A stretch of DNA of 64,000 nt from assembly GCF_018604545.1 (NCBI RefSeq), contig NZ_CP075896.1, positions 7,874,001 through 7,938,000 on the forward strand, given 5' to 3'. Both the position numbers and the translations under genes were made by a program. The DNA is from Streptomyces koelreuteriae (GTDB taxonomy: Bacteria; Actinomycetota; Actinomycetes; Streptomycetales; Streptomycetaceae). This document shows, in pieces, positions 17,585-25,822 of this stretch (positions within the stretch are counted from its first letter, which is position 1; each line of letters opens with the position of its first letter). The notes under the pieces were generated by a model. That model saw only the letters and a list, made by a program, of their open reading frames with translations, did no database searches and was not told the origin of the DNA.

Positions 17585-17613
17585 TTGTTGCAACGTTTTT
17601 CTCGCCCTATATT
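17585..17613 (+). promoter_or_regulatory. MFS-gene promoter with operator in the spacer
   Basis: TTGTTG (17585-17590), a 17-bp spacer and TATATT (17608-17613) form a good vegetative-type promoter. The spacer opens with CAACGTTTTTCTC, so the AACGTTTTT core (17592-17600) lies between -35 and -10, where bound LacI repressor would exclude RNA polymerase. Confidence 0.65.
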
Positions 17614-17666
17614 CGCTGCGACCAGGCCCTCGGAACCGCGATGTCACCAGACGACGGAGTCGCATC

Positions 17667-18923
17667 ATGGCCGGTACCCGCCCCATCCCGAAACAGCTCT
17701 GGAAGGCCGCCGCCCTGTCGGGCATGGCCTCCTATCTCGATGCCGGGCTGATCGTCAGCATCTCCGTCAACCTGGCCATCTACCGCGACAGTTACGACAT
17801 GGGCGTGTGGATGGCCGGTGCGATCAGCGCGATCGTCACCGGCTGCATCGCCGTCGGGTCCCTGGTCGGCGGACGGCTCGCCGACCTCTTCGGGCGCCGC
17901 CGCGTCTACAACTGGGACATCTTCTGCTTCGCCCTCGGCGCGATCGTCATCACGCTGGCGCCGGACGACATCACGCTGCTGATCGGAGTTCTGGTCGCGG
18001 GGCTCGCGGCCGGCGCCGATCTGCCGACGTCCCTGGCCGTGGTCTCGGACGCCGCGCCCTCCTGGGCCCGGGGCAGGCTCGTCGCCTTCACCCAGGTCAT
18101 GTGGATGCTGGGCATCGCCGTCGCCATCTTCCTCGGCTTCGTCCTGTCCACCACCGGCATGACCGGGGCCCGGCTCATCACAGGGCAACTGGCCGTCGCC
18201 GCCCTCGTCACCTGGGCCTTCCGCTCCCGTCTGAAGCTGTCCGACGAGCCGTCGGAGACCGAAGCGGAGGCCGCCCCGCGGGGTGTCTCCCTGAAGAACG
18301 TCTGGACGCGCGCCGCTCTGCTCCCGATGGCCGCGACCTTCGTCTTCTATGTCACCTGGGGCCTCGGGGCCAACACCTTCGGCCAGTTCGGCACCTATCT
18401 GCTCGTCACCGTCAGCGACGCCTCACAGAGCCTGGCCACCGGGATCAACCTGGCCTTCATCCCGATCGGAGTGCTGCTGACCATCGCCTTCGTCCGGGTC
18501 GCCGACACCCCGTGGCGCGACCGGCTGTTCCGCGTGGCCGCTGTGGTGCAGATCCTCGCCTTCGTCATCGCGTCCCTGACCGCGGGCGCGCTCGTCGGCA
18601 TGCTCGTCTTCTTCGTCCTCTACCAGTTCTCCCACCCCTTCGCCGGAGAGGCGAACTACAAGGTGTGGTCGCAGCTCACGCTGCCGGCGGACACCCGGGG
18701 CACCACCCAGGGCCTGACCTACGCCGTGTCGCGGGGGGTCTTCGCGGTCGCCGCGTTCTTCACCCCCGCCCTCGCCGACTACAGCCCGACCGTCCTGCTC
18801 TGGACGATCACCGCCTGTATGACGGTGGCGGCGTTCGCGGGCGTGTTCATCATCCGCGTCCTGGTGCCGCGTTCCTCCGGTGCGGTGCGCGACAGAGCGG
18901 ACCTGCGCGTCCCCAGCACCTGA
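17667..18923 (+). CDS. MFS sugar transporter
   Basis: This 418-residue membrane protein has about twelve hydrophobic segments. The MFS loop 2-3 motif is GGRLADLFGRRRVY, and the sugar-porter-like second-half features are less clear. The start was placed at ATG 17667 (MAGTRPIPKQLWKAAALSGM) after ACGGAG, because an upstream in-frame extension crosses the promoter. It lies between the hydrolase and isomerase genes and shares the LacI operator. I infer that it imports the glycoside or disaccharide cleaved by the cytoplasmic hydrolase; no ABC system accompanies this island. Confidence 0.85.
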   Translation: MAGTRPIPKQLWKAAALSGMASYLDAGLIVSISVNLAIYRDSYDMGVWMAGAISAIVTGCIAVGSLVGGRLADLFGRRRVYNWDIFCFALGAIVITLAPDDITLLIGVLVAGLAAGADLPTSLAVVSDAAPSWARGRLVAFTQVMWMLGIAVAIFLGFVLSTTGMTGARLITGQLAVAALVTWAFRSRLKLSDEPSETEAEAAPRGVSLKNVWTRAALLPMAATFVFYVTWGLGANTFGQFGTYLLVTVSDASQSLATGINLAFIPIGVLLTIAFVRVADTPWRDRLFRVAAVVQILAFVIASLTAGALVGMLVFFVLYQFSHPFAGEANYKVWSQLTLPADTRGTTQGLTYAVSRGVFAVAAFFTPALADYSPTVLLWTITACMTVAAFAGVFIIRVLVPRSSGAVRDRADLRVPST

Positions 18924-18954
18924 GCCGCAGCAGACCTGACAAGGAGCCCCGACC

Positions 18955-20421
18955 ATGGCAACGACCGCCGACCGTACGGCCGTAGGGACCGCCGCCGCCC
19001 TGCACGACCTGCTTCCGCCGGTCGCCCGGCGCCGCACCCGGATCGGGCTGGTCGCCGGCGGACTGGGCACCTACTGGCCGCAGTTCCCCGGGCTCCTCCC
19101 GCAGCTCAAGGAGTCGGCCGGCTATGTCGCCGAGCGCTTCCGAGGGATGGACGCGGAGGTGACCGACGCCGGATTCGTCTCCGACGCGCAGGAGGGCGCG
19201 CGGGCCGCCGAGCTGTTGCGCCGGGCCGACTGCGATCTGATCGTGCTGTTCCTGACGACGTATCTGACCTCCTCGATGGTGCTGCCGATCGCCCGGCGTT
19301 CGCACACCCCCGTCCTGGTTATCGACCTTCAGCCGACCGAGCGGATGAACCACGCCACCTTCGACACCGGTGACTGGCTGGCCTACTGCGCCCAGTGCTC
19401 CGTCCCCGAGGTCGGCAACGTCTTCCGGCGCGCCGGCATCCCCTTCCGGTCGGTCTCGGGATGGCTGCGCCAGGAATCCGCGTGGCGGCGCATCGAGCAG
19501 TGGATCCGGGCCGCGCACATCCGCGCCGCGCTCCGGCACGCCCGGCACGGCCTCATGGGGCACGTCTACCCCGGCATGCTCGACGTCCAGACCGATCCGA
19601 CGCTGCTGGCGACCACGTTCGGCTCGCATGTGGAGGTGCTGGAGTTCGACGACCTGCGGCACCGGGTGGAGCGCGTGACCGACGCGGAGTCCCGGGAGCG
19701 CATGGCGCTCGCCCGGCAGGTCTTCACCCTCGATGACAGCGTGGTGGACGAGGACTTCGCCTGGGGCGCGACCGTGTCGGTCGCACTGGACCGCCTCGTC
19801 GAGGACTTCGGGCTCGACACCCTCGCCTACTACCACCGCGGCCTCGACGGCGAACTGCACGAGCGGCTCGGCGCCGGCATGATCCTGGGCGCCTCCCTGC
19901 TCACCGCCCGGGGCGTCCCCGCGGCCGGCGAGTACGAGCTGCGCACCAGCGTCGCCCAGCTCGCCTCCCAGCGCATCGGCGCCGGTGGCTCCTTCACCGA
20001 GATCCAGGCCCTCGACTTCGAGGACGGTGTCGTGGAGATGGGCCACGACGGGCCCGCCCACCTCGCCGTCAGCGCCCGCGACCCGCTGCTGCGCGGACTC
20101 GGCGTCTACCACGGCAAACGCGGCTGGGGCGTGAGCGTCGAGTTCGACGTCCGGCACGGTCCCGTCACCCTGCTCGGCCTCGGCCAGGACGCCGATGGCA
20201 GCCTGTCCTTCATCACCTCCGAGGGCGCCGTCGTCCCCGGACCGCTGCTGGAGATCGGCAACACCACCAGCCGCGTCGACTTCGGCCGTGACCCGGGCGA
20301 ATGGGTGGACGCGTGGAGCGCCACGGGCGTCGGCCACCACTGGTCCCTCGCCCTCGGCCACCACGCGGCCGACTTCCGGGCGGCGGCGAGCCTGCTGGGC
20401 ATCGAGCACCGGGGCGTATGA
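18955..20421 (+). CDS. L-fucose/L-arabinose isomerase family protein
   Basis: This 488-residue enzyme belongs to the metal-dependent aldose-ketose isomerases. Recognisable blocks are GLGTYWPQFPGLLPQL (residues 37-52), DLIVLFLTTYLTSSM, RHGLMGHVYPGMLDVQTDP and, near the C-terminus, MGHDGPAHLAV plus LLEIGNTTSRVDF. It starts at ATG 18955 behind AAGGAG, 31 bp after the transporter stop, so it is in the same transcription unit. It probably isomerises the aldose released by the GH106-like enzyme. No kinase for the resulting ketose lies nearby. L-arabinose, L-fucose and L-rhamnose are all possible substrates. Confidence 0.75.
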   Translation: MATTADRTAVGTAAALHDLLPPVARRRTRIGLVAGGLGTYWPQFPGLLPQLKESAGYVAERFRGMDAEVTDAGFVSDAQEGARAAELLRRADCDLIVLFLTTYLTSSMVLPIARRSHTPVLVIDLQPTERMNHATFDTGDWLAYCAQCSVPEVGNVFRRAGIPFRSVSGWLRQESAWRRIEQWIRAAHIRAALRHARHGLMGHVYPGMLDVQTDPTLLATTFGSHVEVLEFDDLRHRVERVTDAESRERMALARQVFTLDDSVVDEDFAWGATVSVALDRLVEDFGLDTLAYYHRGLDGELHERLGAGMILGASLLTARGVPAAGEYELRTSVAQLASQRIGAGGSFTEIQALDFEDGVVEMGHDGPAHLAVSARDPLLRGLGVYHGKRGWGVSVEFDVRHGPVTLLGLGQDADGSLSFITSEGAVVPGPLLEIGNTTSRVDFGRDPGEWVDAWSATGVGHHWSLALGHHAADFRAAASLLGIEHRGV

Positions 20422-20664
20422 CGGGCGGATGGGTGTCGTCCCCGCCCGGAGATGGGTGCGGGCACCGATGGTGACGCCATCGTTGCGCGTGTGAGGCTGG
20501 CAGCGTCGCCGAGGCTTTCGTGCCGGTTGTCATGGCCGCGGCCTCGGTCTGCGCCGAGAGGCGGACGACGCTGCCCGTTCAGAGCCCCTTCGAAGGAGGA
20601 GCCCCTATCCATCCCCGCAAGGTGAAACGATCCGCCTACCGCGCTCCCACGAAGGCGGTGACCC

Positions 20665-21960
20665 GTGGGACACGCTGACAGCCTCCTCGCCATGGGCGGT
20701 GCCTTCCTGGCCGCCGCGTTCCTCGCCCGCCTCGGCGGCAGGATCGGACTCCCGACGATCCCGCTGTTCATGCTCGCGGGCATCCTGCTCGGCCCGCACA
20801 CCCCGGGCCTGGTCATCGTCGAGGACGCACACGACTTCGAGATGCTCTCCGCGCTCGGACTGGTGCTGCTGCTGTTCTACCTGGGCCTTGAGTTCCACCT
20901 CGACGACCTCAAGAGCGGCGGCCGGCGTCTGCTGACCGCGGGCGGGATCTATCTGCTGCTCAACGTCGGCGCGGGTCTGGCCTTCGGGTTCGCCCTGGGC
21001 TGGGGCGTCCGGGAGGCGCTGGTGCTCGCCGGTGTCCTCGGCATCTCCTCGTCCGCCATCGTCACCAAGATCCTCATCGACCTGGGCCGCATCGGCCGCC
21101 CGGAGACCCGTCTCATCCTGGGCGTCATCGTCGTCGAGGACATCTTCCTCGCGCTGTACCTCGCCGCGCTCCAGCCGGTCATCAGCGGCGCCCAGGGCGT
21201 CGGAGACATGGTCCTCCAGGGCGGCAAGGCCTTCGGCTTCCTGCTGGTCCTGGCCGCCGCGGCCCGCTACGGCACGAAGCTCGCCGGGCGCCTGATCGCG
21301 ACCCGTGACAGCGAACTGCTCGTCATCACCTTCCTCGGCGCGGCCGTTCTCGTGGCGGGGGTCGCCGAGGTCCTCGGAGTCGCCGACGCCATCGGCGCGT
21401 TCATGGTCGGCCTGATCCTGGCCGGCACCTCCTCCGGCCCGCGCATCCGGGAACTGGTGCATCCGCTGCGCGACGCCTTCGCGGCGATCTTCTTCTTCGC
21501 CTTCGGCCTCTCCATCGACCCCGGCGACATCCTGTCCGTCGTCGGCCCGGTCGCCGCGGCGGCCGCGCTGACCGTCGTCATGAACATCGTCGCCGGGCTC
21601 CTCGTCGCCCGCGTGTACGGCTACGGCGCCGAGCCCGCCGCCGAGATCGCCACCACCCTCGTCGCCCGCGGGGAGTTCGCGCTGATCCTGGCCGCCATGG
21701 CCGCCAGCGCCGGACTCGACAACCGCCTCGCCCCGTTCATCGCCGGATACGTCCTCGTCCTCGCGGTCCTCGGCCCCATCGCCGCCGGCCGCTCCTCCGT
21801 GCTGGCCCGTGCGCTCCGGTCCGCCCAGGACCTGATGCCGGGCCGCGGGGGACCGTCGTACGACGACGCCGGCTCAGGCGCGGCGGACGGCACCAGGACC
21901 CGACCCGAGGCCGACAGCGCGCTGTCCGAGCCTCGGCCTGCCGAGACGGCCGAGCGCTAG
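20665..21960 (+). CDS. Kef-type cation:proton antiporter (CPA2 family)
   Basis: This 431-residue membrane protein of the Na_H_Exchanger family has about twelve helices. LPTIPLFMLAGILLGPHTPG near residue 30, LLFYLGLEFHLDDLK, GISSSAIVTKILIDLGR and VVEDIFLALYLAAL are the conserved CPA2 segments. There is no C-terminal RCK/TrkA-N domain; the last 50 residues are polar and disordered. The GTG start at 20665 follows GAAGG. It stands alone, ends in a terminator-like stem-loop and converges with a NarL-type two-component system. It probably exports K+ or Na+ in exchange for protons. Confidence 0.85.
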   Translation: MGHADSLLAMGGAFLAAAFLARLGGRIGLPTIPLFMLAGILLGPHTPGLVIVEDAHDFEMLSALGLVLLLFYLGLEFHLDDLKSGGRRLLTAGGIYLLLNVGAGLAFGFALGWGVREALVLAGVLGISSSAIVTKILIDLGRIGRPETRLILGVIVVEDIFLALYLAALQPVISGAQGVGDMVLQGGKAFGFLLVLAAAARYGTKLAGRLIATRDSELLVITFLGAAVLVAGVAEVLGVADAIGAFMVGLILAGTSSGPRIRELVHPLRDAFAAIFFFAFGLSIDPGDILSVVGPVAAAAALTVVMNIVAGLLVARVYGYGAEPAAEIATTLVARGEFALILAAMAASAGLDNRLAPFIAGYVLVLAVLGPIAAGRSSVLARALRSAQDLMPGRGGPSYDDAGSGAADGTRTRPEADSALSEPRPAETAER

Positions 21961-21983
21961 GCGGGGTCCGCACGGTCCCGCCT
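21959..21983. terminator. Stem-loop after the antiporter gene
   Basis: AGGCGGG (21959-21965) pairs with CCCGCCT (21977-21983). The left arm begins in the TAG stop codon. It lies in the 112-bp gap between convergent genes. Confidence 0.45.
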
Positions 21984-22072
21984 GCCCCATGACGCCTGGC
22001 ACGCGCTGCCGCCCGACCGGTCGAACGAAGGGACTGCCCGGCCCCGGCTTGGCTACAGCCGGCCCAGGCGCT

Positions 22073-22729
22073 CTACGGCTCGATCAGCCCCACACGGATG
22101 GCATAGCGCGTCAGCTCCAGACGGTCCTTCAGGCCGAGCTTCTGGAGCAGGTTGGCGCGGTGGCGCTCCACCGTCTTCGGGCTGATGACCAGCAGCTCGG
22201 CGATCTGCTGCGAGGTGTGGCCCTCGGCGACGAGCTTGAGGATCTCCTCCTCACGGTCCGTGATGGCCCGGGAGGGCGGTGCGCCGCCCTCCCGGACGCG
22301 GTCGAGGTAGTCGCGGACGAGCGCGTCGACGGCCCCCGGATACAGGAAGGGCTCGCCCCGCATGGTGGCCCGGCACGCCTCGACCAGATCGCGGTCCGCC
22401 ACGGACTTGAGCACATAGCCCGAGGCACCGGCACCGAGCGCCTCGAAGAAGAATTGCTCGTTGTCGTACATGGTCAGGATGAGGATCCGCGTCTCAGGGC
22501 AGCTCCGGGACAGCTCCCGGGCGGCCTGCAGCCCCGTCAGGCGGGGCATGGCGATGTCGAGTACGGCGAGATCGGGCTGGTGCTCGCGGGCCCGGGCGAC
22601 GGCCTCGGCACCGTCGTCCGCCTCGGCGACCACGGTGAGATCGGGCTCGGCGTCCAGGATCAGCCGGACACCCCGCCGCACCAGGGCGTGGTCGTCGGCG
22701 AGCAGGATGCGCGTGGGGGAGTCGGTCAT
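22073..22729 (-). CDS. NarL/FixJ-type response regulator
   Basis: This 218-residue protein has a receiver domain (ILLADDHALVRRGVR at residues 8-22, phospho-acceptor Asp58 in AVLDIAMPRLTG, Lys in VLKSV) and a C-terminal LuxR helix-turn-helix (ITDREEEILKLVAEGHTSQQIAELL, then KTVERHRANLLQKLGL). It overlaps the stop of the histidine kinase gene by ATGA, so the two are co-translated. It should dimerise on phosphorylation and activate promoters. The targets are not identifiable; DUF3040 and the antiporter are the nearest candidates. Confidence 0.93.
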   Translation of the reverse strand: MTDSPTRILLADDHALVRRGVRLILDAEPDLTVVAEADDGAEAVARAREHQPDLAVLDIAMPRLTGLQAARELSRSCPETRILILTMYDNEQFFFEALGAGASGYVLKSVADRDLVEACRATMRGEPFLYPGAVDALVRDYLDRVREGGAPPSRAITDREEEILKLVAEGHTSQQIAELLVISPKTVERHRANLLQKLGLKDRLELTRYAIRVGLIEP

Positions 22730-23691
22730 GATCGGCCGTTCCGGTCGGGGTCGCGTACGGGCACGGGGACGGTCAGGCGCACCTCGGTGCCCTTGTCCGG
22801 GCCGGGGCCCAGGCTGAGGTCGGCGCCGACGAGCAGGGCACGTTCCCGCATGCCGCGGATCCCGGCCCCCTCCGGCGCGTCGCCGGTGCCCCGTCCGTCG
22901 TCACGGACGCACAGCAGCACGCCCGTGGCGGTCCGCCGCAGCGCGATCTCGGCGCGCCGGGCCTCCGCGTGCCGGGCCACATTGGTGAGCCCCTCCTGCG
23001 CCACCCGGTAGAGGACGAGTTCCGCCTCCGGGCCCAGCGGCGGCAGATCCGCGTCCAGACGGTGCCGTACGGACAGACAGGGCCCGCCGAAGTCGGTGGC
23101 GAGGGACTTCAGCGCACTCGCCAGACCGAGTTCGTCCAGCACACCGGGGCGCAGCCGGCGGGCGATACGACGGATCTCGTCCAGACCGGCCCGGGTGGTC
23201 TCCTGCACCTGGCGCAGCTCCTCCAGCAGATCGGGCGGGGCATGACCGGCCACCCGCTTCAGTTCGAGCAGCACGGCCGTGAGGGTCTGACCGACCTCGT
23301 CGTGCAGCTCCTGTGCGATACGGCGCCGCTCGGCCTCCTGGGCGGACAGGACCCGGGCGCTGCTCGTGGCCCGCTCGTCCTCCAGCCGGTCGAGCATGGT
23401 GTTGAAGGTCGTGATCAGCTCGGCGACCTCCGCCTGGCCGCCGACCGCCGGACGCCGTCCCGGCCGCAGCAGGTCGGTCGTCGTCATGGCACGCGTCAGG
23501 CGCTGGAGCGGGGCGAGTCCGACCCGCAGCAGCAGGGCGTTGGCGACGAGCATCGCGGCCAGTCCCACCGTCAGCACCGCGGCCTCGGTGAGCAGCACCG
23601 GCGTGGAGACGGTCACGGGCCCCAGCAGCAGCGCGGTCGCCGTGATCAGCACGAGGGCGTTCAGCAGGAAGATCCGCCAGAACAAGGGCAC
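22726..23691 (-). CDS. Sensor histidine kinase (HisKA_3 type) with HAMP domain
   Basis: This 321-residue kinase has two N-terminal membrane helices (about residues 8-29 and 36-56) with almost no external loop, then a HAMP linker (LAPLQRLTRAM onward). The HisKA_3 dimerisation helix has His130 in RIAQELHDEVGQ, and the HATPase_c domain has YRVAQEGLTNVARHA, VRDDGRG and GAGIRGMRERALLVGA. With no periplasmic sensor it probably reads a membrane or cytoplasmic signal. The GTG start at 23691 follows GGAGG. It is the partner of the response regulator at 22073-22729. Confidence 0.92.
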   Translation of the reverse strand: MPLFWRIFLLNALVLITATALLLGPVTVSTPVLLTEAAVLTVGLAAMLVANALLLRVGLAPLQRLTRAMTTTDLLRPGRRPAVGGQAEVAELITTFNTMLDRLEDERATSSARVLSAQEAERRRIAQELHDEVGQTLTAVLLELKRVAGHAPPDLLEELRQVQETTRAGLDEIRRIARRLRPGVLDELGLASALKSLATDFGGPCLSVRHRLDADLPPLGPEAELVLYRVAQEGLTNVARHAEARRAEIALRRTATGVLLCVRDDGRGTGDAPEGAGIRGMRERALLVGADLSLGPGPDKGTEVRLTVPVPVRDPDRNGRS

Positions 23692-24029
23692 CGCGTACCG
23701 CCTCCACCGACCTGTCAGCCTCCGTCATCCCTCCAGCGTGTGCGCTGCCCGGCCCCGCCGCCATCCGTGACACCACCCATCCTCGAGGCGAACACCGGCC
23801 TTCCGACACGGCGTTCGTACAGGGCGGCCACCGGGAAGGATGAGGGTGGGGCCCGATGGCGGAGGCCGCTGGAGGGGGGAGAAGCTGAAGCCCTGGTGAG
23901 ACCGGCCGCGCGGCGCGTCGGCGGGCCGTCTCCCTCCGCACCGTCACGTGGCCCGACACCCCCAGGATTCGCCATGGCCTCGGCCGTGCCCTGCCTCGAA
24001 GCGCTGTCGGGTTCCGGGAAGGAGAAGCC
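23692..24029. other. Intergenic region, nothing recognised
   Basis: These 338 bp separate the divergent histidine kinase and DUF3040 genes. They must hold both promoters, but I see no convincing -35/-10 pair, palindrome, RNA or small coding frame with a ribosome site. Confidence 0.5.
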
Positions 24030-24317
24030 GTGCCCCAGTCCGGAGACGAACGTCTCGTCGACCTCGAAGCGCGACTCGAGCGGGAAGACCCCAGATTCGC
24101 CCGGGCCCTGCGATCCGGCCGACCGGCCCCGCCCCGGGAGTACCGGCGTACCGGAGCCTGGTGGGCGCTGGCACTCGGTGTGGCCGTCCTGGGCTGTGGC
24201 ATCGCCCTGGCCCAGGGGCTGCTCATCGCGGCCGGGCTGGTCGTGGTCGGCATGTCGGCCCAGCTGGTCGACCCGGACCCGAGCCGCCTGGGACGTCAGG
24301 GCCCGAGAAGGCGGTGA
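24030..24317 (+). CDS. DUF3040 small membrane protein
   Basis: This 95-residue protein starts at GTG 24030 after AAGGAGAA. The N-terminus is soluble and charged (ERLVDLEARLEREDPRFARAL, the DUF3040 pattern), followed by two closely spaced hydrophobic helices at about residues 43-78 and a basic tail. The family is common in actinobacteria and its function is unknown. Its placement beside a NarL-type two-component system is frequent for dormancy- or stress-linked genes, but that link is inference only. Confidence 0.75.
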   Translation: MPQSGDERLVDLEARLEREDPRFARALRSGRPAPPREYRRTGAWWALALGVAVLGCGIALAQGLLIAAGLVVVGMSAQLVDPDPSRLGRQGPRRR

Positions 24318-24373
24318 CGCCACGCTGAGGGGCATGGCCGCCGCGCCCACGGGTGGGACGGCGGCCGCGCGGG

Positions 24374-24874
24374 CTACGCCCCGGTCCACTTCCGCAGCAG
24401 CGCCTCCCGCTCCTCGCGCGAGGGAGTGCCCTCGGCCGCGTGCTCACGGCCCCACGCGAGGAGATCGCCGATCTCGGCACCGCCGTCGGCGAGCCGCCGG
24501 AGGAGGGTGGTGGACAGGTCGTACTCGGAGGGCAGATAGATCCCGCCGGTGACGGCCGCGAGCACATCGACCAGGACACTCTCCTCGGCCGTCGCCACCT
24601 CCACCTCGAAGGCGGGCGGCAGCTGGCCGTCCCCCGTGACCATGACGGACGCGGCGTCGAAGGCCATGGACGCCAGCCTGCGCACCCCGGAGCGTACGGC
24701 CACGTGGCGCGTCTCGATCCGGACCACCTCGTCCCAGGTCCAGAACCTGCCCCGACCGGCCCCGGGCGCCTCGACACCGTCCTCGGACAGCCGTACACCG
24801 GAGGCCGCTCCCGTGGGCTCGGCCCCCACGTACACCGCGTCCTCGCCGATCCAGAACAGGCCGACCATGGCCAT
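24374..24874 (-). CDS. Conserved hypothetical protein
   Basis: This 166-residue soluble protein was not assigned to a family. It starts at ATG 24874 behind GGGAGG. The sequence alternates short beta-like segments (GLFWIGEDAVYVG, FWTWDEVVRIETRHVAV, MVTGDGQLPPAFEVEVATAEES) and ends with helices (LADLLAWGRE-like GDLLAWGREHAAEG, then SREEREALLRKW). The N-terminal half resembles a PH-like or sensor beta-barrel, which is only an impression. An in-frame extension to 25234 has no start signal and crosses the intergenic region. It converges with DUF3040. Confidence 0.6.
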   Translation of the reverse strand: MAMVGLFWIGEDAVYVGAEPTGAASGVRLSEDGVEAPGAGRGRFWTWDEVVRIETRHVAVRSGVRRLASMAFDAASVMVTGDGQLPPAFEVEVATAEESVLVDVLAAVTGGIYLPSEYDLSTTLLRRLADGGAEIGDLLAWGREHAAEGTPSREEREALLRKWTGA

Positions 24875-25124
24875 GAGCGCCTCCCGTGACGGTCCGGGGA
24901 GAGCGTTCCTCGCCCCGTTTCGCCGGAGGAGACGGGCCTGAGGGGCGAGAGGTTGCGATCTTCGCGGTGACCGCCCCGATGCCGCCGGAAGAGTGCGGCC
25001 GTAACCCATGTGATCGTCCTGGATGGTGGGGCCGCCCGGCATGACTGACGGTGGTTCACGTCGAGGCCGGGTCTCCTGAGCTGGCGAGGCGTCAGCTGCC
25101 CGGCCCGCGACGGAAGGACTACCG

Positions 25125-25688
25125 ATGCGCTCTGCCCGCATTCTTCTCGCGACGGCAACCGCCACGGCGGCCCTCGTGATCGCCGCACCCACCGCCTGTG
25201 CCGAGGCCATGGGCGACCGCGACCACGACACCACTTCCTACAGCAAGGAGCACCACAAGGACGGCAAGCACCACGAGCCGCGCGGCGGGGTACACACGGG
25301 TGGCGGAGCGCTGGCCGCCGTGAACGCCGACGACGACTGGGACAACCCCAAGCACGACCCGGACACCTACAAGGACGGCGAGCGCGGCGAGGACCCCTGG
25401 GGCGACAAGCACGACGACCCCTACGGCGACAAGCGCGACAAGGACTGGGACAAGCGCGACGAGCACGGCAAGGACTGGGGCGACAAGCACGACGAGAACG
25501 GCAAGCACGACGAGCACGGCAGGCACGACGAGCACGGCAAGCACGACAAGCCGCGCGGCGGCGTCCACACCGGTGGCGGCGCGCTCGCCTCGCCGGGTGT
25601 CACCGCGGGCGGCCTCGCCGTGCTGGCGGTGGCCGGCACCGGGCTGTACGCGCTGCGACGCCAGCGGGCCTCGCGGGGCACGGCATGA
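25125..25688 (+). CDS. Secreted D/K/H-rich surface protein with duplicated RGGVHTGGGALA motif and C-terminal membrane anchor
   Basis: This 187-residue protein has a signal peptide with a probable signal peptidase I site after residue 28 (AEA). The centre, residues 30-142, is a highly charged low-complexity region of short KHDEHG/DKxDD repeats. The motif PRGGVHTGGGALA occurs twice, at residues 52-64 and 143-155. The second copy is followed by a hydrophobic helix at about 160-177 and a basic tail (RRQRASR). This motif-helix-basic-tail order is that of a sortase signal, with GVHTG (146-150) in the LPXTG position. A class F sortase gene follows 134 bp downstream. The start is ATG 25125 after GGAAGGA. 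The repeat region may bind metal or polyanions. Confidence 0.75.
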   Translation: MRSARILLATATATAALVIAAPTACAEAMGDRDHDTTSYSKEHHKDGKHHEPRGGVHTGGGALAAVNADDDWDNPKHDPDTYKDGERGEDPWGDKHDDPYGDKRDKDWDKRDEHGKDWGDKHDENGKHDEHGRHDEHGKHDKPRGGVHTGGGALASPGVTAGGLAVLAVAGTGLYALRRQRASRGTA

Positions 25689-25822
25689 CCGATGCCTGAC
25701 CACATAGCCGCCGTGGCCGCCGCACGTGCCCCTCACGTCGCGGCGGCCCGGCTCGTCGTCCACGCGTGTCGTGCCCGCTGCCCCGCCCGATGCGCTGCCG
25801 TGCCCGAATGAGGTGGTCCCCG

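Noticed and set aside
17520..17666. N-terminal extension of the MFS transporter to an earlier in-frame start
   Set aside because: The extension would run through the promoter and operator at 17585-17613, and the protein begins normally at ATG 17667 behind a ribosome site.
20466..20482. CGATGG-N5-CCATCG hairpin after the isomerase gene as a terminator
   Set aside because: The stem is only 6 bp, 45 bp past the stop codon, with no extension; too weak to list as a feature.
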